Shown in pieces: positions 33,924 to 43,572 of a stretch of DNA of 64,000 nucleotides. Below the pieces are notes generated by a model. That model did not search any database. It was given only the letters and a program-made list of their open reading frames with translations, and was not told where the DNA came from. The translations under genes and the position numbers were made by a program. The stretch is from assembly GCA_036563895.1 (NCBI GenBank), contig DATCLN010000215.1, forward strand, positions 1 through 64,000. Direction: 5' to 3'. Each line of letters begins with the position of its first letter. The first letter of the stretch is position 1. This DNA comes from ZCTH02-B3 sp036563895 (GTDB lineage: Bacteria; Bacillota; Bacilli; Paenibacillales; Paenibacillaceae).

Positions 33924-35122
33924 GCCTCCTCTCCCCTTTCGTGCCGCAGGATGGTTTCCACGTCCTTGTCGCCCCGGCCCGACAGGCAGATCACGAGCAG
34001 CGCGTCTTTGGGCATGGATGGTGCGATTTTGACCGCATGGGCCACCGCATGGGCCGATTCCAGGGCCGGAATGATGCCTTCCGTGCGGGAGAGCAGTTTC
34101 AGCGCCGCCAGGGCTTCTTCGTCCGTCACGGGCACGTATTCCGCGCGGCCGATTTCTTTCAGATAGGCGTGCTCGGGCCCGATTCCCGGATAGTCCAGCC
34201 CGGCGGAAATGGAATGGGCCGGCTGGACCTGGCCGTATTCATCCTGGAGTACATAGCTCATCGATCCCTGGAACACGCCCGGACGCCCCATCGTCAGCGT
34301 GGCGGCGTGCTTGCCGGTATCCAGGCCGAGCCCCGCCGCTTCGACGCCGATGAGACGCACCCCGGTGTCTTCCAGGAAGGGATGGAACATGCCGATGGCG
34401 TTGCTTCCGCCGCCGACGGCGGCGACGACGGCGTCCGGCAGACGCCCCTCCTGCCTGAGGATCTGCTCCCTCGTTTCCAGGCCGATGACGCGCTGGAAAT
34501 CGCGCACCATCATCGGATACGGATGCGGCCCCGTGGCCGAACCGAGGATATAGTAGGTGTCGTTGACATGGCTGACCCAGTACCTCAGCGTCTCGTTGCA
34601 GGCGTCCTTCAGCGTGCGGGTGCCCGAGGTGACCGGCACCACTTCGGCGCCGAGCAGCTCCATGCGGAAAACGTTCAGCCGCTGGCGCTTCATGTCCTCC
34701 TCGCCCATGAACACCTTGCATTCCAGCCCGAGCAGCGCGGCGACGGTGGCCGTGGCCACCCCGTGCTGCCCGGCGCCCGTCTCGGCGATCACCTTCGTCT
34801 TGCCCATGCGCCTGGCGAGCACGCCCTGGCCGATGGCGTTGTTGATCTTGTGCGCGCCGGTGTGGTTCAGGTCTTCGCGCTTCAGATAGATGCGGGCGCC
34901 GCCCAGCTCGTCGCTCAGCCGTTTCGCGTGGTACAGCGGCGTGGGCCGGCCGGCGTACTGCCGCAGGAGATACCGGATTTCCGCCTGAAAATCCTCGTCC
35001 TCCTTGAACCGGTTGTACGCCTCCTCCAGCTCGAACAGGGCGTTCATCAGCGTCTCCGGCACGAACCGGCCGCCGAAGGGGCCGAACCGCCCGTATGCGT
35101 CCGGCGTTTTCACCAGGTTCAT
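33920..35122 (-). CDS. trpB: Tryptophan synthase beta subunit
   Basis: Condenses indole and serine. 400 residues. The PLP lysine is in HTGAHKINNAIGQ and the Gly-rich phosphate loop in AVGGGSNAIGMF. The start MNLVKTPDAYGRFGPFGG is typical. It overlaps trpF by 4 nt upstream and trpA by 4 nt downstream, so the A and B subunits are made together. Confidence 0.98.
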   Translation of the reverse strand: MNLVKTPDAYGRFGPFGGRFVPETLMNALFELEEAYNRFKEDEDFQAEIRYLLRQYAGRPTPLYHAKRLSDELGGARIYLKREDLNHTGAHKINNAIGQGVLARRMGKTKVIAETGAGQHGVATATVAALLGLECKVFMGEEDMKRQRLNVFRMELLGAEVVPVTSGTRTLKDACNETLRYWVSHVNDTYYILGSATGPHPYPMMVRDFQRVIGLETREQILRQEGRLPDAVVAAVGGGSNAIGMFHPFLEDTGVRLIGVEAAGLGLDTGKHAATLTMGRPGVFQGSMSYVLQDEYGQVQPAHSISAGLDYPGIGPEHAYLKEIGRAEYVPVTDEEALAALKLLSRTEGIIPALESAHAVAHAVKIAPSMPKDALLVICLSGRGDKDVETILRHERGEEA

Positions 35123-35928
35123 CCGCGTTTCACCCTTTCGACAAATGCCGCGATTTTGGCGATGTCCTTGCGGCCGTCCGTTTCCACGCCGCTGGACACG
35201 TCCACGCCGTCGGGGCGGTGCGCGTCGATCAGCGCCCGCACGTTGTCCGGATGGAGCCCTCCGGCGACAAACAATTTCAGGCCGTTGCGGCGGGCGGCTT
35301 CCTTCCAGGCCGGAATCACGTCCCAGCGGAAGGTGCGCCCGGTTCCGCCGCCCCCGGTGTCGAGCAGCACGGCTTCCGCCGCGCCGCGATACGCTTCCAG
35401 CACTTCGTCCGGACCGGGCCGTACGCCGGCGGCGATTCCGGCCGGTCCGTCACCGCCGGCGTTGCCGCCCGCGCCGCCGCCCGGGGCGCCTTCGCCGCCC
35501 GCCGAAGCCGCCTCTTCCGCATTCAGCGCGCGCCAGACGGCGACGCCGAACCTGCGGGCCACCTCCCGGCAAAAGTCCGGCGTCTCCGCCCCGTGCAGCT
35601 GCACCACGTCCAGCCGGGCCGCCCGGATCGCAAGCTCAAGCTCCTCCATCGCCGGATTGACAAAGACGCCCACCGTCAGGGGCGGACGTCCTCCCTCCAT
35701 CGGCACGGACCGCGCGGCGGCGGCCAGCGCGGCGGCTTCTTCCGGCGTGACGCGGCGGCGGCTGGGCGCAAACACGAATCCCACATAATTGACCTGCAGG
35801 CCCGCCATTTCCCGGAGCGTCTTTTCTTCCCGGATGCCGCAGATCTTGACGGCCACGGAAGCGGCAGAGCCGTCTCCGCGGACCGCATCCGCCGGGAACG
35901 CGTACGCCCGGTAACCTTCCGCCGTCAC
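35119..35928 (-). CDS. trpF: Phosphoribosylanthranilate isomerase with Gly/Ala-rich insertion
   Basis: Isomerises phosphoribosylanthranilate to the carboxyphenylamino-deoxyribulose form. KICGIR (28-33, catalytic Cys30), FVFAPSRRRV, VQLHGAE and the catalytic Asp in LLDTGGGG (D190) are present. At 269 residues it is longer than the usual 200-220. There is an N-terminal extension of about 25 residues and a Gly/Ala/Pro-rich stretch at about 137-172, in a barrel loop. GTG 35928 overlaps the trpC stop as GTGA. Confidence 0.94.
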   Translation of the reverse strand: MTAEGYRAYAFPADAVRGDGSAASVAVKICGIREEKTLREMAGLQVNYVGFVFAPSRRRVTPEEAAALAAAARSVPMEGGRPPLTVGVFVNPAMEELELAIRAARLDVVQLHGAETPDFCREVARRFGVAVWRALNAEEAASAGGEGAPGGGAGGNAGGDGPAGIAAGVRPGPDEVLEAYRGAAEAVLLDTGGGGTGRTFRWDVIPAWKEAARRNGLKLFVAGGLHPDNVRALIDAHRPDGVDVSSGVETDGRKDIAKIAAFVERVKRG

Positions 35929-36734
35929 GGCCGCATCTCCGCCTTCCGCGGCAGGCCGAACAGAGCCAGCACGGCTTCCTTCACGTCCGGCTGCCGCATG
36001 AAATGTTCGCCGATGAGCACCGCCTTCGCCCCCGCCCGCCGGACGCGCTCGAGATCCTCCGGCGAGGCGATGGCGCTTTCGCTCACCGCGGTGACGTGCG
36101 GCGGAAACAGCGGCACCAGCTCCTCCGTGACCCGCAGATCGGTGACGAAGGTGCGCAGGTCCCGGTTGTTGACGCCGACCAGCGTCGCCTTGCCGTACTC
36201 CAGCACCGTTTCCAGCTCGGCCCGGTCGTGCACCTCCACCAGCACGTCCATGCCGAGATCCTTCGCCAGATCGTGGAAGGAAGCCAGCTGCGCGGGCGTG
36301 AGGATGGCGGCGATGAGCAGCACGGCGTCGGCGCCCGCCAGCCGGGCTTCAAAGATTTGCAGTTCATCGATGATGAAATCCTTGCGGAGCAGCGGCAGAC
36401 CTACCGCTTCGCGCACCCTGCGAAGATCCGAAAGGCTTCCCTGAAAATGCGGCGCATCCGTGAGCACCGAGATGCAATCCGCTCCCGCCGCTTCATAGTC
36501 CCGCGCCAATTGGACGGGATCGAAATCGGCGCGGATCAGCCCTTTGGAAGGACTCGCCTTTTTCACTTCGGCGATCAGGCCGAGCGGCCGTTTGCAGCCC
36601 GAGGCCAGCGCCCGCTCGAAACCCCGGCAGGGGGGCAGCGCGGCGATTTCCCTTTCCGCTCCGGCAACGGAGAGGGTCTCTTTGAGCCGCTCCACCTCCC
36701 GCCGCTTGTCCGCCACGATGCGCTCAAGAAACAC
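35925..36734 (-). CDS. trpC: Indole-3-glycerol phosphate synthase
   Basis: Makes indole-glycerol phosphate. 269 residues, TIM barrel. EVKKASPSKG (56-65), SVLTD, LLRKDFIID with the catalytic Lys, LVGVNNRDL and VSESAI (catalytic Glu) are all there. The start is GTG 36734, inside the end of trpD (11-nt overlap). It is a single enzyme here, not fused to trpF as in enteric bacteria. Confidence 0.97.
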   Translation of the reverse strand: MFLERIVADKRREVERLKETLSVAGAEREIAALPPCRGFERALASGCKRPLGLIAEVKKASPSKGLIRADFDPVQLARDYEAAGADCISVLTDAPHFQGSLSDLRRVREAVGLPLLRKDFIIDELQIFEARLAGADAVLLIAAILTPAQLASFHDLAKDLGMDVLVEVHDRAELETVLEYGKATLVGVNNRDLRTFVTDLRVTEELVPLFPPHVTAVSESAIASPEDLERVRRAGAKAVLIGEHFMRQPDVKEAVLALFGLPRKAEMRP

Positions 36735-37770
36735 GGCTCAACGCCCCGGCGGCGGAGATCCACTCTTCGAGCTTGGCCATCGCTTTGCCGGAATCGATGG
36801 TATCCGCGGCGATCCGCACGCCGTCCTCCAGGGAATCGGCCCGGCCGGAAACGTAGATGCAGGCGCCTGCGTTGGCCAGCACGATGTCGCGGTGCGGACC
36901 GGTTTCGCCGGAAAGCACGCGCCGCGCGATGGCGGCGTTCTCGGCCGCGTCTCCCCCGGACACCCGCTCGACGGGCACGCGGGTCAGCCCCAGGGATTCC
37001 GGCGTCACCTCGTAGGTTCGGATTTCCCCGTCCCTGAGTTCCGTCACCTGCGTCGGCGCCGAAATGCTGATCTCGTCCAGGCCGTCGTGCCCGCCGACCA
37101 CCATCGCCCGCTTCACGCCCAGCCGCTGCAGGACGCGGGCGATCGCCTCCGTTCTGGACCGGTCGTACAGGCCGATGAACTGCCGGTCGGCGCCGGCCGG
37201 GTTGGTCAGGGGGCCCAGCATGTTGAAAATGGTCCGGACGCCCATTTCGCGCCGGGGAGCGGCGGCGTGCCGCAGCGCGGGATGGTACAGCTGCGCGAAC
37301 ATGAAGCAGATGCCGACCTTCTCCAGGCAGGCCGCGGCCTGTTCGGGCGTCAGTTGAATATTGACGCCGAGCGCCTCCAGCACGTCGGCGCTGCCGGCCC
37401 GGCCCGACATCGCCCGGTTTCCGTGCTTGGCCACCCGGGCTCCCGCCGCGGCGGCGATGATCGCCGAGGTCGTGGACACGTTGAACTTGCTCAGCCCCGA
37501 GCCGCCCGTTCCGCAGGTGTCCAGCAAATCCTCGGAACGCGCCGGCAGCTTGTTGGAAAAGGCGCGCATCGCCCGGGCGAAGCCGGCGATTTCCTCCACC
37601 GTCTCGCCCTTCATGCGCAGGGCGACGGCGATGGCGGCGATTTGCGCCGGCGTCGCCTCGCCCCTCATGATGCAGCCCATCACCCGTTCCGCTTCTTCTT
37701 CCGCGAGATGGCCGCCTCCCGCCGCCCTGGCGATGGCCGCCTGCATGATGCGGTTTGCGTCCTGATCCAT
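36724..37770 (-). CDS. trpD: Anthranilate phosphoribosyltransferase
   Basis: Joins anthranilate and PRPP. 348 residues, class III phosphoribosyltransferase. The PRPP loop is GTGGSGLSKFN; most relatives have GTGGDG, so Ser replaces an Asp there. KHGNRAMS, RTIFNMLGPLTNPA and VVGGHDGLDEIS are conserved. A 77-nt gap separates it from trpE. It lies between trpE and trpC as in Bacillus, and no trpG is in the cluster. Confidence 0.96.
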   Translation of the reverse strand: MDQDANRIMQAAIARAAGGGHLAEEEAERVMGCIMRGEATPAQIAAIAVALRMKGETVEEIAGFARAMRAFSNKLPARSEDLLDTCGTGGSGLSKFNVSTTSAIIAAAAGARVAKHGNRAMSGRAGSADVLEALGVNIQLTPEQAAACLEKVGICFMFAQLYHPALRHAAAPRREMGVRTIFNMLGPLTNPAGADRQFIGLYDRSRTEAIARVLQRLGVKRAMVVGGHDGLDEISISAPTQVTELRDGEIRTYEVTPESLGLTRVPVERVSGGDAAENAAIARRVLSGETGPHRDIVLANAGACIYVSGRADSLEDGVRIAADTIDSGKAMAKLEEWISAAGALSRVS

Positions 37771-37847
37771 TCCGGTTTCCTCCTCCGCCGTTCCATTTCC
37801 GTACTACCAGGGAAAAATGCGACAATGCCAAATCGCGCCGACACGCC

Positions 37848-39410
37848 TCATCCGTAGTCCAGGTTCGGCCGCCGGTCTCCCGCCGCGGCGAAAGATGCCG
37901 CCTTCGCCGGCGCGAACGCCGCTTCCGCCGCGCGGATCGCCTTCAGCGGGCCCATGGCCTTGTTTACCGTTTCCTCGTATTCCCGTTCCGGCACCGAATC
38001 CCAGACGATGCCCGCACCCGCCTGCACGTAGGCTTTGCCGCCCTTGAAAATGATGGTGCGGATGGTGATGCACGTGTTGAGGTTTCCGGTGAAGCCGAGG
38101 TATCCGATGGCGCCGGCATAGGGACCCCTTTTGTGATCCTCCAGCTCGGCGATGATTTCCATCGCCCGCAGCTTCGGCGCCCCGGAGACGGTGCCCGCGG
38201 GCAGGCAGGAAAGCAGCGCGTCGAACACGTGCCGGTCCGGGCGGAGCCTGCCCGTGACGTTGGAGACGATGTGCATGACGTGGGAATAGCGCTCGATTTC
38301 CATGAACGAATCGCACTGCACCGTGCCGTATTCGCAGACGCGCCCCAGGTCGTTGCGGCCCAGGTCCACCAGCATGAGGTGTTCGGCGCGTTCCTTTTCG
38401 TCGGCGAGCAGCTCCCGTTCCAGGGCTTCGTCTTCCTCCGGCGTCCGTCCCCGCGGGCGGGTGCCGGCGATGGGCCGCGTGTCCACCCGGTCCCCTTCCA
38501 CCTTGACGAGCAGCTCGGGGGACGCGCCGACGATGATTTCGCCGTCCAGTTTCAGGTAATACAGATACGGCGACGGATTGGCGGTGCGCAGCATCCGGTA
38601 GACGTGCAGCGGGTCGACGTCCGTTTCGATGTGGAACCGCTGCGACAGCACCACCTGGAAAATGTCGCCCGCCCGGATGTACTCCCGGGCCCGCTCCACG
38701 ATGGCCATGAACCGCTCTTTGGTCATGTTGGAGCGGATCTCCCCGAGTCCGGCGTCGCCGGCCGGAGAATCGGCCAGGGGCTCGTCGTCGGGCAACGGAC
38801 CGCGGATCCGGGCGATCAGCCCGTCCAGCTCCTCGCAGGTCCGCCTGTACGCCGCGCGCACCTCCCCTTCCGTCGCGCCGTCGCGGACGCGCACGTTGCC
38901 GATGACCAGCACCTGGTGGCGGTAATGGTCGAAGGCGATGATTTTGTCGCACAGCATGAACTGCATGTCGTCCATGTCCAGATCGTCGACCCGGTGGCGC
39001 GGCAGTTTTTTCTCGTAATCGTGCAGCAGGTCGTAGCCGAAATAGCCGATCGCCCCTCCGGTGAACGGCGGCAGGCCGTCCAGGACGGGACTGCGGAACA
39101 TGCGCATCCGCTCTCGGAGCAGGCTGATGGGATCGGCGGCGGCGAACGTCTCCGTCCGGCCCCCTTCCTCCCAGGTGACCGTCCCGTTCCTGTACCGCAT
39201 CACGAGAAACGGATCGGTGCCGATGTACGAATAGCGGGCCCATTTGACCCCGCCTTCCGCGCTTTCCAGCAGAAACGCCCGTCTGTCGCGGTACAGGTGG
39301 CGAAACACGCGGATCGGCGTTTCCGTGTCGGCGATCAGCCGGCGGACGACGGGAATGACGTTGTAGCGCTCCGCCAGCCGGATCACCCGGGCAAGTTCCG
39401 TGCCGTCCAT
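37848..39410 (-). CDS. trpE: Anthranilate synthase component I
   Basis: Makes anthranilate from chorismate with the glutaminase TrpG, which is not encoded here; Bacillus uses a shared PabA/TrpG elsewhere. 520 residues. The chorismate-binding domain holds VLSQRF, RTANPSPYLYYL, PIAGTRPRG, DLGRNDLGRV and SGAPKLRAMEII. Start ATG 39410 is chosen because GGGGAG precedes it and because the longer frame starts inside the attenuator hairpin. Expression should be set by the TRAP leader at 39450-39645. Confidence 0.96.
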   Translation of the reverse strand: MDGTELARVIRLAERYNVIPVVRRLIADTETPIRVFRHLYRDRRAFLLESAEGGVKWARYSYIGTDPFLVMRYRNGTVTWEEGGRTETFAAADPISLLRERMRMFRSPVLDGLPPFTGGAIGYFGYDLLHDYEKKLPRHRVDDLDMDDMQFMLCDKIIAFDHYRHQVLVIGNVRVRDGATEGEVRAAYRRTCEELDGLIARIRGPLPDDEPLADSPAGDAGLGEIRSNMTKERFMAIVERAREYIRAGDIFQVVLSQRFHIETDVDPLHVYRMLRTANPSPYLYYLKLDGEIIVGASPELLVKVEGDRVDTRPIAGTRPRGRTPEEDEALERELLADEKERAEHLMLVDLGRNDLGRVCEYGTVQCDSFMEIERYSHVMHIVSNVTGRLRPDRHVFDALLSCLPAGTVSGAPKLRAMEIIAELEDHKRGPYAGAIGYLGFTGNLNTCITIRTIIFKGGKAYVQAGAGIVWDSVPEREYEETVNKAMGPLKAIRAAEAAFAPAKAASFAAAGDRRPNLDYG

Positions 39411-39449
39411 TCCACTCTCCCCTTTCCGGGCGAAGCGGCGAAGGGAAAC

Positions 39450-39480
39450 AAAAAGCGCATCCCTGCGAACAGAGATGCGC
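39450..39480 (-). terminator. trp attenuator terminator
   Basis: GCGCATCTCTG (39480-39470) pairs with CAGGGATGCGC (39465-39455), one G-U pair, loop TTCG, then TTTTTGTTT on the minus strand. It lies 40 nt before trpE. Its 5' arm is complementary at ten of eleven positions to CAGAGATGAGC in the TRAP site, which gives an antiterminator. Confidence 0.92.
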
Positions 39481-39576
39481 ATTTAGCCGATGCGGACCTA
39501 AGGACGTCCTCTTCCCCGGAGCCCTGCCGCGGGCGCCGGAAGACGCGCGGACGTTCCGCCCTTTCCCTTTTCCACT

Positions 39577-39599
39577 CTCGCCTCAGCTCATCTCTGCTC
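39577..39599 (-). promoter_or_regulatory. TRAP-binding site of five GAG triplets
   Basis: In minus-strand reading five GAG triplets follow each other with exactly 2-nt spacers (39599-39597, 39594-39592, 39589-39587, 39584-39582, 39579-39577). An AAG two positions later is in register. B. subtilis trp leader has eleven such (G/U)AG repeats bound by the TRAP ring. The mtrB gene for TRAP is at 49943-50170. Confidence 0.85.
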
Positions 39600-39645
39600 A
39601 TCCCGGCGTAAGCCGCCGTCCCTCCGGACGGCAATTCCGCGGGAT
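39600..39645 (-). promoter_or_regulatory. 5' stem-loop of the trp leader
   Basis: An inner seven-base-pair stem GCCGTCC/GGACGGC with a GGAG loop and an outer ATCCCG/CGGGAT pairing sit directly upstream of the GAG repeats. B. subtilis has a 5' stem-loop in the same place that helps TRAP bind. Confidence 0.7.
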
Positions 39646-39657
39646 CGACATGTCAAC

Positions 39658-39686
39658 AATATACCACCGGTTTCCGGCCGCGTCAA
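39658..39686 (-). promoter_or_regulatory. trp promoter
   Basis: TTGACG (39681-39686) and TATATT (39658-39663), 17 nt apart, with an extended TGG before the -10, on the minus strand. It lies between the aroH stop and the trp leader, so trp genes can be transcribed separately from aroC-aroB-aroH. Confidence 0.75.
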
Positions 39687-39723
39687 TGCCCCGCCTCCTG
39701 CCGGTACCCGGTCGTCCGCCGCT

Positions 39724-40101
39724 TCAGGAAGGGCTGCTTCCGGCCAGATCCGGCCGCAGCTTCCGCGCTTCCCCGAGATACAGATGGCGGATTTCCGCCT
39801 GTCCCAGCGAGGTGTTGACCAGCAGCATCAAACGGATGCACCGCTCCAGGCTGCCCCGGACGGGCACCTCCTGCGCGCACATGAGCGGCACCAGTTCCCA
39901 TCCCGGCATTTTCCGGACGGCCATGGCCGGAAACACCGCGTCCAGGTCGCGGGTGACCGTCAGGAACGCGCAGGCGACGTCCTCGGGACGGATGTTGTTC
40001 AGCTTCACGATGCCTTCGAGCAGCTCCGCCGTCGCGCCCAGAATCTTGTCCTCTTCGTTGGCATCCACCGTGATGGCGCCGCGGATCCCCCTAACCGCCA
40101 T
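39724..40101 (-). CDS. aroH: Chorismate mutase, AroH type
   Basis: Converts chorismate to prephenate. 125 residues of the trimeric AroH class, as in B. subtilis. RGIRGAITV at the N terminus (R7 region), FLTVTRDLDAVFPA and the catalytic R in VPVRGSLERCIRLMLLVN are seen. Start ATG 40101 has GGGAGGTC upstream. It is between aroB and the trp leader, the same order as in Bacillus. Confidence 0.97.
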   Translation of the reverse strand: MAVRGIRGAITVDANEEDKILGATAELLEGIVKLNNIRPEDVACAFLTVTRDLDAVFPAMAVRKMPGWELVPLMCAQEVPVRGSLERCIRLMLLVNTSLGQAEIRHLYLGEARKLRPDLAGSSPS

Positions 40102-40131
40102 TTGGGCAAGACCTCCCGTTTCCCTCTCCGC

Positions 40132-41240
40132 TCAGGCTTCCTTCAGCCCGTCCAGCACTTCCCGCACCCAATCCGGCGGCACGTCCCGGCGGATTTCCAC
40201 CCGGCCGGGCTCGACGGGCAAAATGAACGTCATGCGTCCGTCGCGGAATTTCTTGTCGTGCATCATCGCGGCCATGACCGCTTCGGTGTCGTACCCGGCG
40301 GGGATGCGCACGGGCAGCCCGAACTTGAGCATCAGCCTTTCCACTTCCTCCGCCAGGGAAGGATCGCGGCCGAACCGCACCGCCAGCCTCGCCGCGCCGA
40401 CCATGCCGATGGCGATCGCTTCCCCGTGCAAAAGGTCCTGGTAATCCGCGACCGCTTCCAGGGCGTGTCCGATCGTGTGGCCGAAATTGAGGATGGCGCG
40501 AAGGTCGTTCTCCCGTTCGTCCCTCGCCACGACGGCGGCCTTGACGCGGCATCCCTCGTAGAGCGCGTGCCCCAGCGCGTCCGGCTCCAGGGCGAGCAGC
40601 CTCCCGGCGTTGCCGTCGCACCAGCGGACAAGCTCCCGGTCCCAGATCAGCCCTTCCTTCACGATCTCGGCCAGCCCGGCCCGCACCTGGCGCGGCGGCA
40701 GGGTGGCCAGCGCGTCCAGGTCGTACAGCACGAGGGCCGGCTGATGGAAGGCGCCGATGATGTTTTTGGCCAGGCGGTGGTTGATGCCCACCTTGCCGCC
40801 CACGCTGCTGTCGTGCGCCAGAATCGTGGTGGGCATCTGCACGAAGCGGATGCCCCGCATGTAGGCGGCGGCCGCGAACCCCGCCAGGTCGCCGACCACC
40901 CCGCCGCCGAGGGCGGCGATGGTGGAGCCGCGGTCGAGGCCCGCTTCCAGGGCGGCCGTAATCACCCGTTCAAACATCTCCAGCGATTTGGACGTTTCCC
41001 CCGGCGGAACCGCGGTTCTCGCCGTCCGGTATCCCGCCACGCGCAGCGCTTCTTCCGTCGGATCGCCGTAAAGCCGGTCCACCGTTTCATCCGTGACGAT
41101 CAGCACGGAGCCGCCTTCCGGAATGCCGGCTTCGCGAAAATGGCGCCCGGCTTCCTTCAGCAGCCCCGGCCCGATCAGCACCGGATATGACCGGTCGCCC
41201 AGTTCCACCGTCAGCCTGCGCGCCTTCTGCTCGACTGCCA

Positions 41241-41241
<1 letters not shown>
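40132..41241 (-). CDS. aroB: 3-dehydroquinate synthase
   Basis: Second step of the shikimate pathway. 369 residues. NAD site ALGGGVVGDLAGFAAA, PTTILAHDSSVGGKVGIN and the metal His in FGHTIGHALEA and the later HGEAIAIGM are present. Its ATG overlaps the aroC stop by one base (TGATG). It lies between aroC and aroH in the supraoperon. Confidence 0.97.
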
Positions 41242-42410
<1,169 letters not shown>

Positions 42411-42463
42411 GTCGGTTCCCCCTCAAAAACGTTCCGGCTGAACGTTCCAGCTACGCTTCGTTC

Positions 42464-42493
42464 ATTATAGTACAGCGCCAAAGCGGTTGACAA
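42464..42493 (-). promoter_or_regulatory. Promoter of the aroC-aroB-aroH-trp supraoperon
   Basis: TTGTCA (42488-42493) and a perfect TATAAT (42464-42469), 18 nt apart, on the minus strand, 54 nt upstream of aroC. The -35 lies just after the stop of the small upstream gene. Confidence 0.82.
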
Positions 42494-42505
42494 CAAAACA
42501 ACCCG

Positions 42506-42667
42506 TCACCATCGGACGGGCCGTTTCGCCGGCCGGGCCGGCGGGTCGCCTTCCGCCTCCCGCATCAGGCCGACCAGACGGACGTTGTCGAGGCCGAGAA
42601 TCTGCGCGCATTCGTGCAGCGAGATGAGCCCGCGCCTGTAGGCCATGATCACTTCGCGCTTGTCCAT
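42506..42667 (-). CDS. Small 53-residue protein of unknown function
   Basis: An ATG at 42667 follows AGGG within a GGAGGGACAGGG stretch. The protein begins MDKREVIMAYRRGLISLHEC and then has AQILGLDNVRLVGLM, a pattern like a short helix-turn-helix or sigma-like helix pair. A basic Pro-rich tail ends it. I do not recognise a named family. It lies between cheR and aroC, where B. subtilis has no gene. Confidence 0.6.
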   Translation of the reverse strand: MDKREVIMAYRRGLISLHECAQILGLDNVRLVGLMREAEGDPPARPAKRPVRW

Positions 42668-42756
42668 GAAGATCCCTGTCCCTCCAGAGAGAACGGACCA
42701 TCGGGCGCCGTTTTCGGGTGCGTTTTTCAGGTAGTATTGGCGCCTTGCCGTCCGCT

Positions 42757-43572
42757 TCATTCCGTCCTGCGGTAGAAAAAGGTCTCGACCGACTTCAGTC
42801 CGTACCGCTCGGGATAAAAGATCTGCTCGGTGCTGCCCACGAACAGGATGCCGCCGGGTCGCAAAGCCCGGGCCAACTTCTGGTACAGGGTCTTTTTCGC
42901 ATCCTCGGTAAAATAGATGATGACGTTCCGGCAAATGATGAGGTCGTAGCCTTCCCCGAACGGGTCGAGCAGCAGGTTGTGCTTTTCGAACCGCACCGCG
43001 CGCCGGAGCCTCTCCGACACCAGATACATGCCGTTTTCCCGGGTGAAATAGCGCGGGATCAGCTGCGTCGGCACTTCCCGCAGCGAGCGTTCGGGATAGA
43101 GGCCTCGCCTTGCCTTGGCCAATGCGCCTTCGTCGATGTCGGTGGCCAGGATGGACGCGCGGTCCAGGACGCCCATCCCGTCCAGGATCATCGCCAGGGT
43201 GTACGGCTCCTCGCCCGTGGAACAGGCGGCGCTCCAGGCCTTGAGCCGCGGGGACCGCTTCAGCAGTTCGGGCAGAAAGCGGTCCCTCAGCGTTTCCCAC
43301 CGCACGGCGTTGCGCCAGAATTCCGACACGTTGATCGTCACCCGGTCGAGAAACTCCGCCAGGAGCTTCTCATCGCGGGTCAGGGCCTGGAAATAGTCGG
43401 CGAACGAGGCAAAGCCGTGCCGGAGGCGGAGCGTGTTCAGCCGGCGGCGCATCTGGTGTTCCTTGTACTGCGACAGGTCGATGGACGTCAGCCTGCGGAC
43501 CATCTCCACAAAGTCGGCAAAATCCCGGTCTTCCGCGGACGCGGCGTCAGCCCTGCGCTCCCGGTCTTCCAT
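42757..43572 (-). CDS. cheR: Chemotaxis protein methyltransferase CheR
   Basis: Methylates glutamates of chemoreceptors with S-adenosylmethionine. 271 residues: an N-terminal helical domain (about 20-85, with YKEHQMRRRLNTLRLRHG), then the SAM domain with RLKAWSAACSTGEEPYTLAM, ILATDIDEGAL and DLIICRNVIIYF. Start ATG 43572 is taken, but the ribosome site is weak and a TTG 12 nt upstream is possible; either lies inside the end of ndk. It is the only chemotaxis gene in the window, as in B. subtilis. Confidence 0.94.
   Translation of the reverse strand: MEDRERRADAASAEDRDFADFVEMVRRLTSIDLSQYKEHQMRRRLNTLRLRHGFASFADYFQALTRDEKLLAEFLDRVTINVSEFWRNAVRWETLRDRFLPELLKRSPRLKAWSAACSTGEEPYTLAMILDGMGVLDRASILATDIDEGALAKARRGLYPERSLREVPTQLIPRYFTRENGMYLVSERLRRAVRFEKHNLLLDPFGEGYDLIICRNVIIYFTEDAKKTLYQKLARALRPGGILFVGSTEQIFYPERYGLKSVETFFYRRTE

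Noticed and set aside
42411..42463. A terminator or attenuator in the aroC leader
   Set aside because: The AACGTTC/GAACGTT stem-loop is short and is followed by only three T; no alternative pairing was seen.
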